In this document: in pieces, positions 27,790 to 37,018 of the stretch
Numbering within the stretch: the stretch's first letter is position 1
Layout of the letters: each line of letters opens with the position of its first letter
Assembly (NCBI GenBank): GCA_902826215.1
Contig: CADEDY010000011.1
Location: 54,560 to 118,559, forward strand
Source of the DNA: an uncultured Bacteroidota bacterium
GTDB taxonomy: Bacteria > Bacteroidota > Bacteroidia > Flavobacteriales_F > PHOS-HE28
DNA length: 64,000 bases
Reading direction: 5' to 3'
Made by a program: the position numbers and the translations under genes
The notes under the pieces: model-generated
Told to the model about the DNA's origin: nothing
What the model saw: only the letters and a program-made list of their open reading frames with translations
The model's database searches: none

Positions 27790-29945
27790 TCTTCTTCGTC
27801 ACATACAACGACCACCCTTCAGGGGTGTATTGGAGCCAGGTCACCGACGTGGTCGATCACCTGAACGGTCTGGGCATGGAGCGTGTGCGCTTGGTCGCGA
27901 TGGTATCCCTGCGGAAGTTCTCTAGATCGCGCCGCACGATCCGCGATCGACATCCGAGAGCGATCGTGGTGCCAATGATCCCGCGTGCGCACAACTGGCG
28001 CATCAATTGGATCTGGCTCTATCTGTTGTGCCTGATATACAGGCCGACGGGCATCATCGGTCGCGGGATATTCGCCACGGCTTTGGCTTTGCGCATGCGT
28101 GCCAAAGGGCTCGTCAGGACGGTCTGTTTCGATGCCCGCGCTGCCTATGGAGCGGAGTGGAAGGAGTTCCGCGTGGTGGATGATGACGCGCTCATTGCCG
28201 AGTGCGCAGAATTGGAAAGGCAGGTGGTGAATGAGGTGGACCTGCGAATGGCGGTGAGCGAAGCGCTGGTCGATCACTGGAAGCAGGAACTTGGTTACAC
28301 AGAAGGACGGTATGAAGTGATCCCTTGCACGTTGGGCCGCGATCTGGAAAGCTGCGGACCTATTGGAAGCCCCGACCTCCGCGCCGAACTGGGTTGGGGG
28401 CCAAAGGATGTCGTTCTCGTTTACTCTGGCAGTACGGTGGGGTGGCAATCCCTTGATCTCATGGACCAGGTCTTGGAGAAGGTCCTCGCTGCTGATCCGG
28501 CGGTCAGAGCCTTGTTCCTGAGCCAGGACGACCCGCACATTCAGGCCTTGATGACGCGTTTCCCCGGGCGGGTGGCTCGTCGATGGTTTCCGCACAATGA
28601 AGTGCTCAGTGTGCTATCGGTGTGCGATGTCGGATTGCTCGTTCGAAATCCGTCCATCACCAATCGGGTTGCCTCCCCGACCAAATTCGCGGAGTACCTG
28701 AGTGCTGGACTTCAGGTGGTGATCTCCGAAGGCTTGGGTGATCTGCCTCCCTTGGTGAGAGCCAATCATTTGGGGCGCGTTCTTCGAACAGGTGAAATAC
28801 CTCACTTCGCGCAACCGAGTGCGAGTGAGCGTGAAAATGCGATCGGCTTCGCGAGGGACAGTTACACCAAGGCGGCCTTCGATGAGCGATACCGACGCTT
28901 GATCCGTTGCTTGGGCCCATCGCGGTTCAAGGCCACCGATATCGCTCGTTCGCGTTCGAGCGTTGCCGATGATCTACAGCGCACCTTGGTCACGGTCGTC
29001 GTACCCAGTTTCAACAAGGTGCGATACATCCGGGAGATGGTGGCATCGGTGCAAGGGCAATCGCACACGAACTGGGAAATGCGCTTCGTGGATGATGCCT
29101 CGACCGATGGCAGTCGTGAACTGATCGCCGAGCTCGCTGCTACAGATGCTAGGATCATTCTTCACTTGCTTCCGGAGAACAAAGGCGCGAACCACTGTAG
29201 GAACTTGGGCGTGGATCTGGCCTCGGGCGAGTACCTCCTTTTCCTGGATGCTGACGATGTGCTGGGGGAGCATTGTATCCGTGATCGACTGCGGATAGCC
29301 TCGCAAGGAGACTTTGACCTGGTGGTCTCCACCATGGAGGTATTCCAACAGCAGCCCGGTGATGGCACGAATCGTTGGGTACCATCCGCGAAGGATCCCT
29401 TGGCGGAATTCCTTCGCCATCGGCTTCCCTGGAGCGTGATGCAGCCTTTGTGGAAACGCTCTTTCCTACTGCGGTTAGGAGGGTTCGACGAGACCTTTTC
29501 GCGACATCAGGACGTGGAATTCCACACGCGTGCCTTGTTCGATCCGTGCGTCAAGTATTGCACCATCGTGGATGGCCCCGATTGTTTCTACCGGATCGAT
29601 GAGCAACGGAAGGTCCTGAAGCCTTTTGCGTTGATGGAAGGCTTCACCCGATCAGCCTTGAAGTACTATTCCAAGTTCTATGAACAGGCGAGGCGAACGG
29701 GGCGTCACCGCTTGCTGGTCGGCATCATCTATCAAACGCACATCCAGTTGATCCACTTCCGCAAGCTCGGCCGGATCACGCCCGCTGAGTACCAGCAGCT
29801 CCATGAGTTGTTGATGGATCCGGCCATCAAGCAGAGTCTGGGTTGGTCGAAACAGGCGTTGTTATCGATCTCCGGGTTCTACAATTCACTACCCGTGCGC
29901 GTACCGGGTGTGAACATGGTGCTCTACCGGTTGATCACCTTGTGA
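27786..29945 (+). CDS. bimodular glycosyltransferase (GT4-like + GT2)
   Basis: A 719-residue two-domain protein starting at GTG 27786 in a GTGA overlap. Residues 1-390 are GT-B-like: 'VIFFVTYNDHPSGVYWSQV' at the start, 'VLVYSGSTVGWQSLDLM' and then 'SPTKFAEYLSAGLQVVISEG'. Residues 400-719 are a GT2 domain with 'VTVVVPSFNKVRYIREMVAS', 'FVDDASTDGS', 'NKGANHCRNLGVDLASGEYL' and 'FLDADDVLGEHC'. The two would add successive sugars or act on one acceptor. Its stop is eight bases from the end of a convergent gene. Confidence 0.85.
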   Translation: MIFFVTYNDHPSGVYWSQVTDVVDHLNGLGMERVRLVAMVSLRKFSRSRRTIRDRHPRAIVVPMIPRAHNWRINWIWLYLLCLIYRPTGIIGRGIFATALALRMRAKGLVRTVCFDARAAYGAEWKEFRVVDDDALIAECAELERQVVNEVDLRMAVSEALVDHWKQELGYTEGRYEVIPCTLGRDLESCGPIGSPDLRAELGWGPKDVVLVYSGSTVGWQSLDLMDQVLEKVLAADPAVRALFLSQDDPHIQALMTRFPGRVARRWFPHNEVLSVLSVCDVGLLVRNPSITNRVASPTKFAEYLSAGLQVVISEGLGDLPPLVRANHLGRVLRTGEIPHFAQPSASERENAIGFARDSYTKAAFDERYRRLIRCLGPSRFKATDIARSRSSVADDLQRTLVTVVVPSFNKVRYIREMVASVQGQSHTNWEMRFVDDASTDGSRELIAELAATDARIILHLLPENKGANHCRNLGVDLASGEYLLFLDADDVLGEHCIRDRLRIASQGDFDLVVSTMEVFQQQPGDGTNRWVPSAKDPLAEFLRHRLPWSVMQPLWKRSFLLRLGGFDETFSRHQDVEFHTRALFDPCVKYCTIVDGPDCFYRIDEQRKVLKPFALMEGFTRSALKYYSKFYEQARRTGRHRLLVGIIYQTHIQLIHFRKLGRITPAEYQQLHELLMDPAIKQSLGWSKQALLSISGFYNSLPVRVPGVNMVLYRLITL

Positions 29946-29952
29946 TCGCCGA

Positions 29953-30879
29953 TCAAGCCACGAGTTGGCGCAGGCGGTTGGCCAATTTGAAGCCGAATGA
30001 TCGGTGCAGCATCAAGTAGCCTTTTCCGGTCGCACTGCTCAAGCCGGGCTCGAAATCGGTTGGGATATGCGCTTCATACAGCGCAACAGCACCTTTCGGA
30101 TCGAACGGATACAAGGTGCGAATGCTGTCGAAGAGCACTTGCAAGTCTGGTTTCATGTCACGCTCCGGATACCGCGATCGAAGGTGCTCGACAATGCGAA
30201 CACGCAGGTCGACGAAGCGACGCCAATTGCGATCCAGGTTCACCTGCGAGATGCTGCCTGCTGCCCGTTGAAGGATCTCGGTGAGTACTTCGGGGTCATG
30301 GATCAACCGTGCATCCTGCTGCAACATGCGGAACATGAGGTCGTACTCCTGACTACTCCCAAGTCCTTCGGCCAAGCCACCAGCCTTTACCACCGCATCG
30401 CGCCGCCAAAGGTTCTGCGGCGAACCACCCAGCTTGTGGCTAAGCAGGTCCATCCACGGGTCCCGCGTCTCGCACTTCTGGATGTCCGTGGTCACGATCG
30501 TCCCGTCCGGTCTGCGCGTCCGTGAACTTCCGATGATCAACTCAGGGTGGTCATTGCCCGCGGCCAATGTGAGTTGATGCGTGATCTTGCCCGGCAGGAT
30601 GTGATCATCGGCATCCAGGAATTCGATGTAGGTGCCGGTGCTCATCTCAAGGCCCCGGTTGCGCGCTGCACACGCGCCTTTGTTCACCTGCTCGATCACC
30701 ACCACTCGACCGCCTGTGCTGGTAGCCAACTCCTCAAGGACCCGCTGAGTGGCATCGGTGCTGCCATCATTCACGCAAATGAGTTCCAGGTCCTCATGGT
30801 CCTGCTCCAACGCACTGTGCACAGCAGTGGCCACGTAGGCTTCCACATTGTAGCAGGGTATGATCACCGAAACGCGCAT
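29953..30879 (-). CDS. glycosyltransferase family 2, type C paralog 2
   Basis: A 308-residue GT2 protein and the only minus-strand gene in the first 33 kb. It has 'VSVIIPCYNVEAYVATAVHS', 'CVNDGSTDAT' and 'EFLDADDHILPGK'. It is clearly related along its length to the plus-strand gene at 25748, so the pair reflects duplication with inversion or a separate insertion. Its 5' end faces the SDR gene at 30983 across a 103-base gap that must hold divergent promoters. Confidence 0.88.
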   Translation of the reverse strand: MRVSVIIPCYNVEAYVATAVHSALEQDHEDLELICVNDGSTDATQRVLEELATSTGGRVVVIEQVNKGACAARNRGLEMSTGTYIEFLDADDHILPGKITHQLTLAAGNDHPELIIGSSRTRRPDGTIVTTDIQKCETRDPWMDLLSHKLGGSPQNLWRRDAVVKAGGLAEGLGSSQEYDLMFRMLQQDARLIHDPEVLTEILQRAAGSISQVNLDRNWRRFVDLRVRIVEHLRSRYPERDMKPDLQVLFDSIRTLYPFDPKGAVALYEAHIPTDFEPGLSSATGKGYLMLHRSFGFKLANRLRQLVA

Positions 30880-30970
30880 GCTCCGCGAAACTAGGGCTCG
30901 CGTCCGTTCCGAACGCTCGAATAGGTAAAGCCATCATGCGCCGTAAGGGTCCTGATCCCGGCAGGACCCC

Positions 30971-30978
30971 TACTTTCG
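30971..30978 (+). promoter_or_regulatory. candidate minus-7 promoter box (TACTTTCG)
   Basis: One mismatch from TAnnTTTG and only four bases before ATG 30983, so the transcript would be almost leaderless. It lies in the divergent gap. Confidence 0.4.
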
Positions 30979-30982
30979 CGGC

Positions 30983-31912
30983 ATGGGCGAGAAGGTTCTG
31001 GTCACCGGTGGCGCGGGATTCATTGGTTCTGCGTTGTGCGAGCATCTCGGTGGCTTGGGCTACGAGATCCACGTGTTGGACAACCTCTCTTTCGGTCGCA
31101 GGCATCTCGCACCGGTTCCGGATGAACGATTCCACAAGGTCGACATTCGTGACAGTGCGGAAGTAATGCGCGTCTTCAGTGAAGTCCGCCCGATGTGGAC
31201 CTTGCACTTGGCTGCGATCCATTTCATACCGTATTGCAACGCGAACCCGGTGGAAGCCACCGAGATCAACATCTTGGGTACCATCAATGTGCTTGATGCA
31301 TGCATGGCTTGTGGTACTTGTGAACGTGTCTTCGTGGCGAGTACGGCAGCCGTTTACCCGATCGCCGATGGTGCTATGGACGAAGAGCACAATTCGGGCC
31401 CGATGGACATCTACGGCGTTACCAAGTTGGCGACTGAGAAATTGGCCAGCGAATTCCATTTGCGGAGTGGCATCAATACGATCGTTGGCCGATTCTTCAA
31501 TGCTTTCGGCCCCAACGAGACCAATCCTCACCTGATCCCGGAGATCCAGCAGCAATTGCTTTCCGGGGCGCGTACGTTGAAATTGGGCAACCTCGATCCG
31601 AAGCGCGATTTCATCCATACACAGGACATGAGCCGAGCGATCGAAGCTTTGCTGACCAAGGTGGAAGTGGGCTACGATACCTTCAACATCGGACGCGGTA
31701 TTGAATACAGTGTGCGCGAGATCGTCGAGGCCTTCGAGCGGCAACTTGGCGAGGGGATCACGATAGAGGTGGATCCATCACGGGTGCGTAAAGTGGAGCG
31801 TATGCACCTGCTCGCGAACGTGGACAAATTGAAGCAAGCGACAGGGTGGGAGCCTCGGTGGGGCATCGATGAGGGCGTCGCCACATTGCTCAAGGAACGG
31901 ATCGAGCTGTGA
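30983..31912 (+). CDS. NAD-dependent sugar-nucleotide epimerase/dehydratase (extended SDR)
   Basis: A 309-residue extended short-chain dehydrogenase. It has the NAD-binding 'VLVTGGAGFIGSALCEHL' at residues 5-22, 'HLAAIHFIPYCN', the active-site 'VASTAAVYP' followed by 'YGVTKLATE' (Tyr-x-x-x-Lys), and 'RFFNAFGPNETNPHLIPEI'. This is the form of UDP-glucose 4-epimerases and related enzymes. It starts a new transcript with the following GT4 gene (GTGA overlap). The exact sugar is not identifiable. Confidence 0.88.
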   Translation: MGEKVLVTGGAGFIGSALCEHLGGLGYEIHVLDNLSFGRRHLAPVPDERFHKVDIRDSAEVMRVFSEVRPMWTLHLAAIHFIPYCNANPVEATEINILGTINVLDACMACGTCERVFVASTAAVYPIADGAMDEEHNSGPMDIYGVTKLATEKLASEFHLRSGINTIVGRFFNAFGPNETNPHLIPEIQQQLLSGARTLKLGNLDPKRDFIHTQDMSRAIEALLTKVEVGYDTFNIGRGIEYSVREIVEAFERQLGEGITIEVDPSRVRKVERMHLLANVDKLKQATGWEPRWGIDEGVATLLKERIEL

Positions 31913-33060
31913 CCAACGAGATCAAGGGGAAAGCACCCCACGTGGTTATCTGTACCGACGGTGTCTTCCCGCAGGCCATGGGCGGTATGCAACGGCATAC
32001 GCGGCTGCTGGTGGAGCACTTGGCTGCCGTCGGTAATGTGACGATCACGGTCATACATCCGCATCCGGAGCAAGTGTTCGATCCGGCGTTAGGGATCGCA
32101 GAAATGCGCATTGCGCCTATTGACACGGATCGTTTCTACCTGCGTGAGTTGTGGCGATACAGCGAACGTGTCGCCAAGGCTCTTGAACCCTTGAAGGCGA
32201 ACGTGATCCTCTCGCAAGGGTTCTGCGTGTGGAAAGGGATCAACCGTTTCCGCGATCGGCTGGTACTTCATCCTCATGGTCTGGAGATGTTCCAGGGGAT
32301 CACCTTGAAGGAGCGGCTCATGGGAACGCCGTTCCGAATGGTACTTCGCTACATGGTGCGGCACAGTGCAGTGGTGATATCGCTCGGCGGGAAGCTCACC
32401 GACGTCCTGAAGGGTCTTGCTCGCGGATCCGGGTGTGAAGTGGTCACGCTTCCCAACGCAGTGGAGGTGCCGTCGGATCCAGCTCCTTACGAAGAACATC
32501 CAGCTCCCTTGCGCATGCTCTTCGTGGGTCGTTTCGCCTTCAACAAAGGATTGGATGTGCTCATCGCTGTTGCACGCAGACTGCAAGCGGAGGGGCGAGC
32601 GAATGGCTTCCGATTTGAACTGGCCGGAGACGGACCGTTGTTGGAGAGTATCCGAGCGACCGGCCTGCCCGCGAATGTGCACCTGCTCGGCCGGGTCGAC
32701 GACGCAACCTTATTCCGCAGTTACGCGGAATGCGATGCGTTCTTGCTCCCAACGCGTTTCGAAGGGATGCCCACCGTGGTGCTGGAGGCCATGGCACGAT
32801 CACGTCCCATCATCGTGAGTGACGTGGGAGCGACCGCTGAGTTGGTCGATGGGACCAACGGATTTCTCTTGCCCCCAGGTGATGTGGATGCGCTTTACAA
32901 CGCCGTGGTCACATTTGGGCGGATGTCCGTGGAAGAGCGTCAGGAAATGTCCAGCGCATCACGCGCCCGGGCGTTGGAGAAGTTCTCGTGGCCGATGGTC
33001 TCTCAAGAGTTCCTAAGCCTCTTCAAGGACTTAGCGAGCAAGGGAGATCACCGCGAATAA
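31909..33060 (+). CDS. glycosyltransferase family 4 (group 1)
   Basis: A 383-residue GT-B transferase with GTG start at 31909. It has 'GVFPQAMGGMQRHTRLLVEH' near the start, 'LHPHGLEMFQG', then 'MLFVGRFAFNKGLDVLIAVA' and the donor site 'FEGMPTVVLEAMA'. It is the last gene of the plus-strand glycan locus and overlaps the convergent minus-strand operon by 13 bases at the stop codons. Confidence 0.9.
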   Translation: MTNEIKGKAPHVVICTDGVFPQAMGGMQRHTRLLVEHLAAVGNVTITVIHPHPEQVFDPALGIAEMRIAPIDTDRFYLRELWRYSERVAKALEPLKANVILSQGFCVWKGINRFRDRLVLHPHGLEMFQGITLKERLMGTPFRMVLRYMVRHSAVVISLGGKLTDVLKGLARGSGCEVVTLPNAVEVPSDPAPYEEHPAPLRMLFVGRFAFNKGLDVLIAVARRLQAEGRANGFRFELAGDGPLLESIRATGLPANVHLLGRVDDATLFRSYAECDAFLLPTRFEGMPTVVLEAMARSRPIIVSDVGATAELVDGTNGFLLPPGDVDALYNAVVTFGRMSVEERQEMSSASRARALEKFSWPMVSQEFLSLFKDLASKGDHRE

Positions 33061-33830
33061 CAGCAGCGATACTGTAACGCTGTGCTACCGGTTGCAGGCC
33101 ATGTGCTAGCGGAGAAGCAGGTTCCTGAGCCGACCACCCGCACACTGTTGTCCTCATTGGCCGTGTTGTTGCTCCATTCCCAATTGTCCTCGGTGCCAGT
33201 AAGACCCAGAGGCCCGGTGTTGATGCAAGCGAGGTGGAACTCGGACCAAGAACACAGACGTCGCCCAGCAGATGCGCAGGTCACTGCAGCTGTGAAGAAA
33301 TCCGTTCCTGGTCTTTGCCCCGGTTCAATGCAGAATTGGGCATTCACCTGTACCATGGCTCCAGGACAGGAGCGTCGTACGTCATTGCGGCCATTGATCA
33401 ATTGCATCGCATCACCATCGAAGACCAAGGAAAGCATGGTGCCCTCCTCAAGAGTGGAACCATCCACGGGCGCACTACCCTGCTTCAGTGCATACGGCCC
33501 TTGTCCGTTCAATACCAAGGTCACCTCACCCGAGTTGGTGCTCGGAGCTTTCACGACGACATGAAGACCGACAGTAGGAACTGAAGACAGCCCGGGAAGG
33601 GTAGCGATCCAAGCGTTTCCCGTCACAGTGGGCAGTGTGCGCAGAACGCCGCTCTGTTCAATTCCAGCAGCAAGAGCATCGTCGGGCGCTGTTGATGGAT
33701 CCAGTCCGGTCACTTGGCGATCGGTTCCGGTTGCACCGGTGAGAACAATGGGTTTATTCGAATGCACTTGCGCGAAGCATAGCGTAGGCAGAAGGAGTGT
33801 GCCCAACAGGATATGGAGAGCGGTCCTCAT
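33048..33830 (-). CDS. secreted Cys-rich lectin-like protein, cassette type A copy 2
   Basis: A 260-residue secreted protein, last gene of the seven-gene operon. A signal peptide 'MRTALHILLGTLLLPTLCFA' opens it. Residues to about 150 form a beta-rich region with 'DRQVTGLD' and 'GEVTLVLNGQGPYALK', resembling phage tail-fibre repeats. The C-terminal 105 residues contain 'CPGAMVQVNAQFCIEP', 'GRRLCSWSEF', 'NWEWSNN' and the ending 'YRCCYSR', the layout of C-type-lectin/FGE-like folds. It is most similar to the gene at 35460. The start overlaps the previous stop (ATGA). No function is known; a surface-binding role is inferred. Confidence 0.85.
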   Translation of the reverse strand: MRTALHILLGTLLLPTLCFAQVHSNKPIVLTGATGTDRQVTGLDPSTAPDDALAAGIEQSGVLRTLPTVTGNAWIATLPGLSSVPTVGLHVVVKAPSTNSGEVTLVLNGQGPYALKQGSAPVDGSTLEEGTMLSLVFDGDAMQLINGRNDVRRSCPGAMVQVNAQFCIEPGQRPGTDFFTAAVTCASAGRRLCSWSEFHLACINTGPLGLTGTEDNWEWSNNTANEDNSVRVVGSGTCFSASTWPATGSTALQYRCCYSR

Positions 33831-34597
33831 CGCGGATGGTAGCAACATCGTGTATCTCCGACGATCAACGTGATGGCATTGGCGGTGCGTTGGCTCTGGC
33901 ACGTGAAACGCCCCGCCTGATCCGCAGTATGCGTATGGTTCGATGTGTCATCGATCCACTCCCACTCATCGTACAGTCCTAAGAGCTGATCACTCTGCAA
34001 CGTGCATCCGGCGACATATTCATCCCACGTACAAAGCCGACCACCACGATCACCACACCGGTTGATCGCTGCGTGGATCCTCAAGCCGGGGAATGCCGTC
34101 GTCTCCATGCACAAGCGTTCGTTGACCGCTACGGAGCCAACTGGACAAGTGGCATAGGAAGAGTTCAGAAGGATCCAGGCGTCATTGTTGAAGAGCACCT
34201 CGGCGATCGAGTTCGGTCGGAGAACATCGTTCAGGACCTGTTCGCCATCATGGCGGATCAATGGGTAAGCCGTTGATCCGGGTGTTCTGACCCAAGGTTT
34301 GATCAGATCCGTGCCAACAGCTGCGAAGCGAAGCAATAAGCCATTGCGGTAAGATGCCACAGGTGGGGTTGTGAACAAGGTCAACGTATCACCGTCCACG
34401 GTGGCCAGGGCCCAGTGGACCTGTCCGGAAGAAGCTACTTCAACGGTGATCGCCGCATTCGACGCTGTGGGAGACGATATCCCGTCGATACCACGCTGGC
34501 CATCAACACCTGTGAATCGGATCGGAACATCCACTTCCACCTGGGCAATGGAGGCCCATGCTGACGATAGAAAGAGCAGTGTTGCGAGCGTTCTCAT
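33827..34597 (-). CDS. secreted Cys-rich lectin-like protein, cassette type B copy 2
   Basis: A 256-residue protein with signal peptide 'MRTLATLLFLSSAWASIAQ'. It then has 'DVPIRFTG', 'GLLLRFAAVGTD' and a C-terminal domain with 'CPVGSVAVNERLCMET', 'GGRLCTWDEYVAGC', 'EWEWIDDTSNHTHTADQ' and 'TRCCYHPR'. The 'WEWIDD-xxNH' segment and CCxxPR ending are shared only with the gene at 36248, which defines type B. Start and stop are both coupled to neighbours by ATGA overlaps. Function unknown. Confidence 0.85.
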   Translation of the reverse strand: MRTLATLLFLSSAWASIAQVEVDVPIRFTGVDGQRGIDGISSPTASNAAITVEVASSGQVHWALATVDGDTLTLFTTPPVASYRNGLLLRFAAVGTDLIKPWVRTPGSTAYPLIRHDGEQVLNDVLRPNSIAEVLFNNDAWILLNSSYATCPVGSVAVNERLCMETTAFPGLRIHAAINRCGDRGGRLCTWDEYVAGCTLQSDQLLGLYDEWEWIDDTSNHTHTADQAGRFTCQSQRTANAITLIVGDTRCCYHPR

Positions 34598-35430
34598 CGG
34601 TTCGCACAGCATCGGAACCGGAACGGATTTGCCGGAAGCCCCCATCCACCGTAGTTGCAGCCGGTTCCGGCGATATCCACTTCTCCGTTGTTGCCAGCTC
34701 CTGCCACTTTCGCTGTTGCGGCGTTGTTCGCGGCATGGTCCACCCATTCTGCGGTGGTCACGGTGGAGAGGAATCCCGGTATTCGGAAGCACGCATGGGC
34801 CCATTCACTGATCGTGCACAATCGCGCGCCACGCGCTGAGCAAGCGACGGCTGCTGAGAAGAAGGAAATGGCTGCATCGGACGAGTCGGCGATACAATAC
34901 TCACGCGTGGCTGCGGTGAAACCCGCTGGACAAGGCAACTGTGTGGAGGAAAGAAGTTGGAAGTACTCCCCATCATAGATGAGCCGCACAGGTGTTCCGG
35001 GCACCAGGTCGGAACTGGCCAACGTAACGCCACCGGTCTTCAGGATCAGTCGAGGTCCGAGCCCGTTGAGATCTAACGTTGCCGCCGCCGCATTCGCTTG
35101 TGTTGGCACGATGGTCACCTCCATGCCGGGTGTGTACGACGATGGCGCTGGTATCAATATTCCTGTCAGACTTCCCACGCCGGAAACGTTCGCGATGTTG
35201 GCCGTGGTGGATCGTGCAGCTTCAAGGCTCACTGCCGCATCGGTTGTCAATGGATCACCAAGACCGAGCACTTGTCGTTCGGTTGCATTCTGTCCATCCA
35301 GGACCGATCGCGTGGGTATCTCCAGTTGAGCGACCACGGAACCGATACCGGCCAACAGTCCAACAAGCAGCGCTGAAGAACGGAGGGTTGTCCGGTATGT
35401 GACCAAAGTTCGAGCAATGCACAGGTTCAT
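34594..35430 (-). CDS. secreted Cys-rich lectin-like protein, cassette type C copy 2
   Basis: A 278-residue protein with a longer N-terminal region and the hydrophobic core 'SSALLVGLLAGIGSVVAQ'. The beta region is the clearest tail-fibre look-alike: 'ERQVLGLGDPLTTDAAVSLE', 'ATLDLNGLGPRLILK' and 'LIYDGEYFQLL'. The C-terminal domain has 'CPAGFTAATREYCIADS', 'GARLCTISEWAHAC', 'AEWVDHAANN' and 'RFRCCANR'. It pairs with the gene at 37015 (type C). Its start is 30 bases after the previous stop, the only real gap in the operon. The frame runs further upstream but ATG 35430 places the signal peptide best. Confidence 0.83.
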   Translation of the reverse strand: MNLCIARTLVTYRTTLRSSALLVGLLAGIGSVVAQLEIPTRSVLDGQNATERQVLGLGDPLTTDAAVSLEAARSTTANIANVSGVGSLTGILIPAPSSYTPGMEVTIVPTQANAAAATLDLNGLGPRLILKTGGVTLASSDLVPGTPVRLIYDGEYFQLLSSTQLPCPAGFTAATREYCIADSSDAAISFFSAAVACSARGARLCTISEWAHACFRIPGFLSTVTTAEWVDHAANNAATAKVAGAGNNGEVDIAGTGCNYGGWGLPANPFRFRCCANR

Positions 35431-35459
35431 CCAGTTCGATAGCACCTTGGACAAAGCGT

Positions 35460-36245
35460 TCAACGGGTGTAACAACAGTGGTATCCCCGATCGATACTTC
35501 CGCTCACCAGCGCGGTTCCTGTAACTCCACAACCGGTCGATCCAGCGATGCGTGCGGTTCCATTCTCATTAACGGCATCGTCGTTCCACTCCCAATTACC
35601 GAGCATGCCTGGAATGGACAATTCCGTGGCTTTGTTGCACGCCACGATGAATTCCGTCCAGTTGCACAGACGCATCCCATTCGCCGCGCAGTTCAAAATG
35701 GCCGTGAAGAAATCCGTCTCGGCATGCTCGACCGGTTCGATGCAGAACTCCTCGTTCACCGCCACTGTTCCTTCTGCACAAGGCTTTCGAGCGTATACAC
35801 TACCGTTGAGCACATGGAATGAAGTGCCGTCGAATACGAGCGAGAGCGGAGTTCCGGCTGGCACGTTCGATGCGTCGAACGAAGAATCCGGACCGGTGAT
35901 CACTGGATACGGTCCTGAACCGTTCAGGAGCAGCGTGACATCGCCGGTGCTCGGTTCCGGGGCGAATACCATGAGGTGCGTTCCGGCAATGGGATCTGTT
36001 GACAAGGCAGGCAGATCAACGGACCATGAATTGGTGCCGGTCGCTTGACTGCTTCGGTAAATGCCGGCCTGTTCGGTTGCAGTGGACAATACAGCATCCG
36101 GTTCGATGGAGTCGGGCAGACCTTTCAATTGACGGTCCAACTGATCGGGTCCGGTAAATATGATCGTTGCATCGGACTGCACTTGCGCCTGACAGAGCGA
36201 ACCAAGTAGGACGAACATGAAGGTGAGTGATCGCAAGGCCAACAT
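35460..36245 (-). CDS. secreted Cys-rich lectin-like protein, cassette type A copy 1
   Basis: A 261-residue protein with signal peptide 'MLALRSLTFMFVLLGSLCQA'. It has 'DRQLKGLPDSIEPDAVLSTA', 'GDVTLLLNGSGPYPV', 'LSLVFDG' and a C-terminal domain with 'AVNEEFCIEP', 'GMRLCNWTEFIVAC', 'GNWEWNDDAVNENG' and 'YHCCYTR'. It matches the gene at 33048 closely in layout ('CIEP', 'TDFFTA', 'NENG/NEDN'). ATG 36245 is chosen; TTG 36251 would overlap the previous stop. This copy has H-C-C rather than R-C-C at the end. Confidence 0.84.
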   Translation of the reverse strand: MLALRSLTFMFVLLGSLCQAQVQSDATIIFTGPDQLDRQLKGLPDSIEPDAVLSTATEQAGIYRSSQATGTNSWSVDLPALSTDPIAGTHLMVFAPEPSTGDVTLLLNGSGPYPVITGPDSSFDASNVPAGTPLSLVFDGTSFHVLNGSVYARKPCAEGTVAVNEEFCIEPVEHAETDFFTAILNCAANGMRLCNWTEFIVACNKATELSIPGMLGNWEWNDDAVNENGTARIAGSTGCGVTGTALVSGSIDRGYHCCYTR

Positions 36246-36247
36246 CT

Positions 36248-37018
36248 TCAACGTGGGTCAAAGCAGCACCGACTGCGTCCATAAGTGGTGGTGTTCGGTA
36301 AGGCCCAGCGCTGTGCCGTGCACGCCGCAGAGCCGACTTGAACAGCGCTGTGCGCATGATTCTGCGAATCATCGATCCATTCCCAGGAAGCGAGCAGGTT
36401 GTTCAGTTCACCCCCGAATAGGGTGCACGCGGCATAGAATTCACCCCATTTGCAAAGGCGACCACCCATGCGCGTACAGCGGTCGGACGCGTTATAGAAC
36501 AACAGGTTGTCCTGGCCATTCACCTCAATACACAGCCGTTCACTCGTTTGCACGGTCAAGGGAGGGCAGCCTTTTTCCGGGGCGTTCATGAGGATCCATT
36601 TGCCGCCAGCCAGGAGCACTTCGCAAACCACGCCCTCACGGATCTGTCCTCGAGCGGGCCATATGCCATCCGGACGGACCACCGGCAACGGGTCCAGACC
36701 AACACATTGTAGCGTGACATTGCCTTGCACAGAAGCCGGAGCGACAAACCGCAGCAATTGGCCATCGCGATAGGCTGTCAAGGGTGTCACAGGTGTCAAG
36801 GTGATGGCGTTGGATATGTTGGTTCCCTCCGCCCAGTTCGCGTAGCCGAGCAGCGCGGCCTCCACGGAGATCGCGGCATCTTGCGCTACCGGAACATCGA
36901 GTCCATCGATCCGTCGCTCGTCAACAGGCCCCGTGAGTGTGACCGGAACGTCCACGGTCACCTGGCCATAAGCGAATGTGGCGAGGAAGAATGGAAGTAG
37001 ATGAAGTGGTCGGATCAT
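36248..37018 (-). CDS. secreted Cys-rich lectin-like protein, cassette type B copy 1
   Basis: A 256-residue protein with signal peptide 'MIRPLHLLPFFLATFAYGQ'. It has 'RRIDGLDVPVAQDAAISVEA', 'RDGQLLRFVAPASVQGNVTL' and a C-terminal domain with 'TSERLCIEV', 'GGRLCKWGEFYAAC', 'SWEWIDDSQNHAHSAVQ' and 'SRCCFDPR'. It pairs with the gene at 33827. ATG 37018 overlaps the previous stop (ATGA). Function unknown. Confidence 0.84.
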   Translation of the reverse strand: MIRPLHLLPFFLATFAYGQVTVDVPVTLTGPVDERRIDGLDVPVAQDAAISVEAALLGYANWAEGTNISNAITLTPVTPLTAYRDGQLLRFVAPASVQGNVTLQCVGLDPLPVVRPDGIWPARGQIREGVVCEVLLAGGKWILMNAPEKGCPPLTVQTSERLCIEVNGQDNLLFYNASDRCTRMGGRLCKWGEFYAACTLFGGELNNLLASWEWIDDSQNHAHSAVQVGSAACTAQRWALPNTTTYGRSRCCFDPR

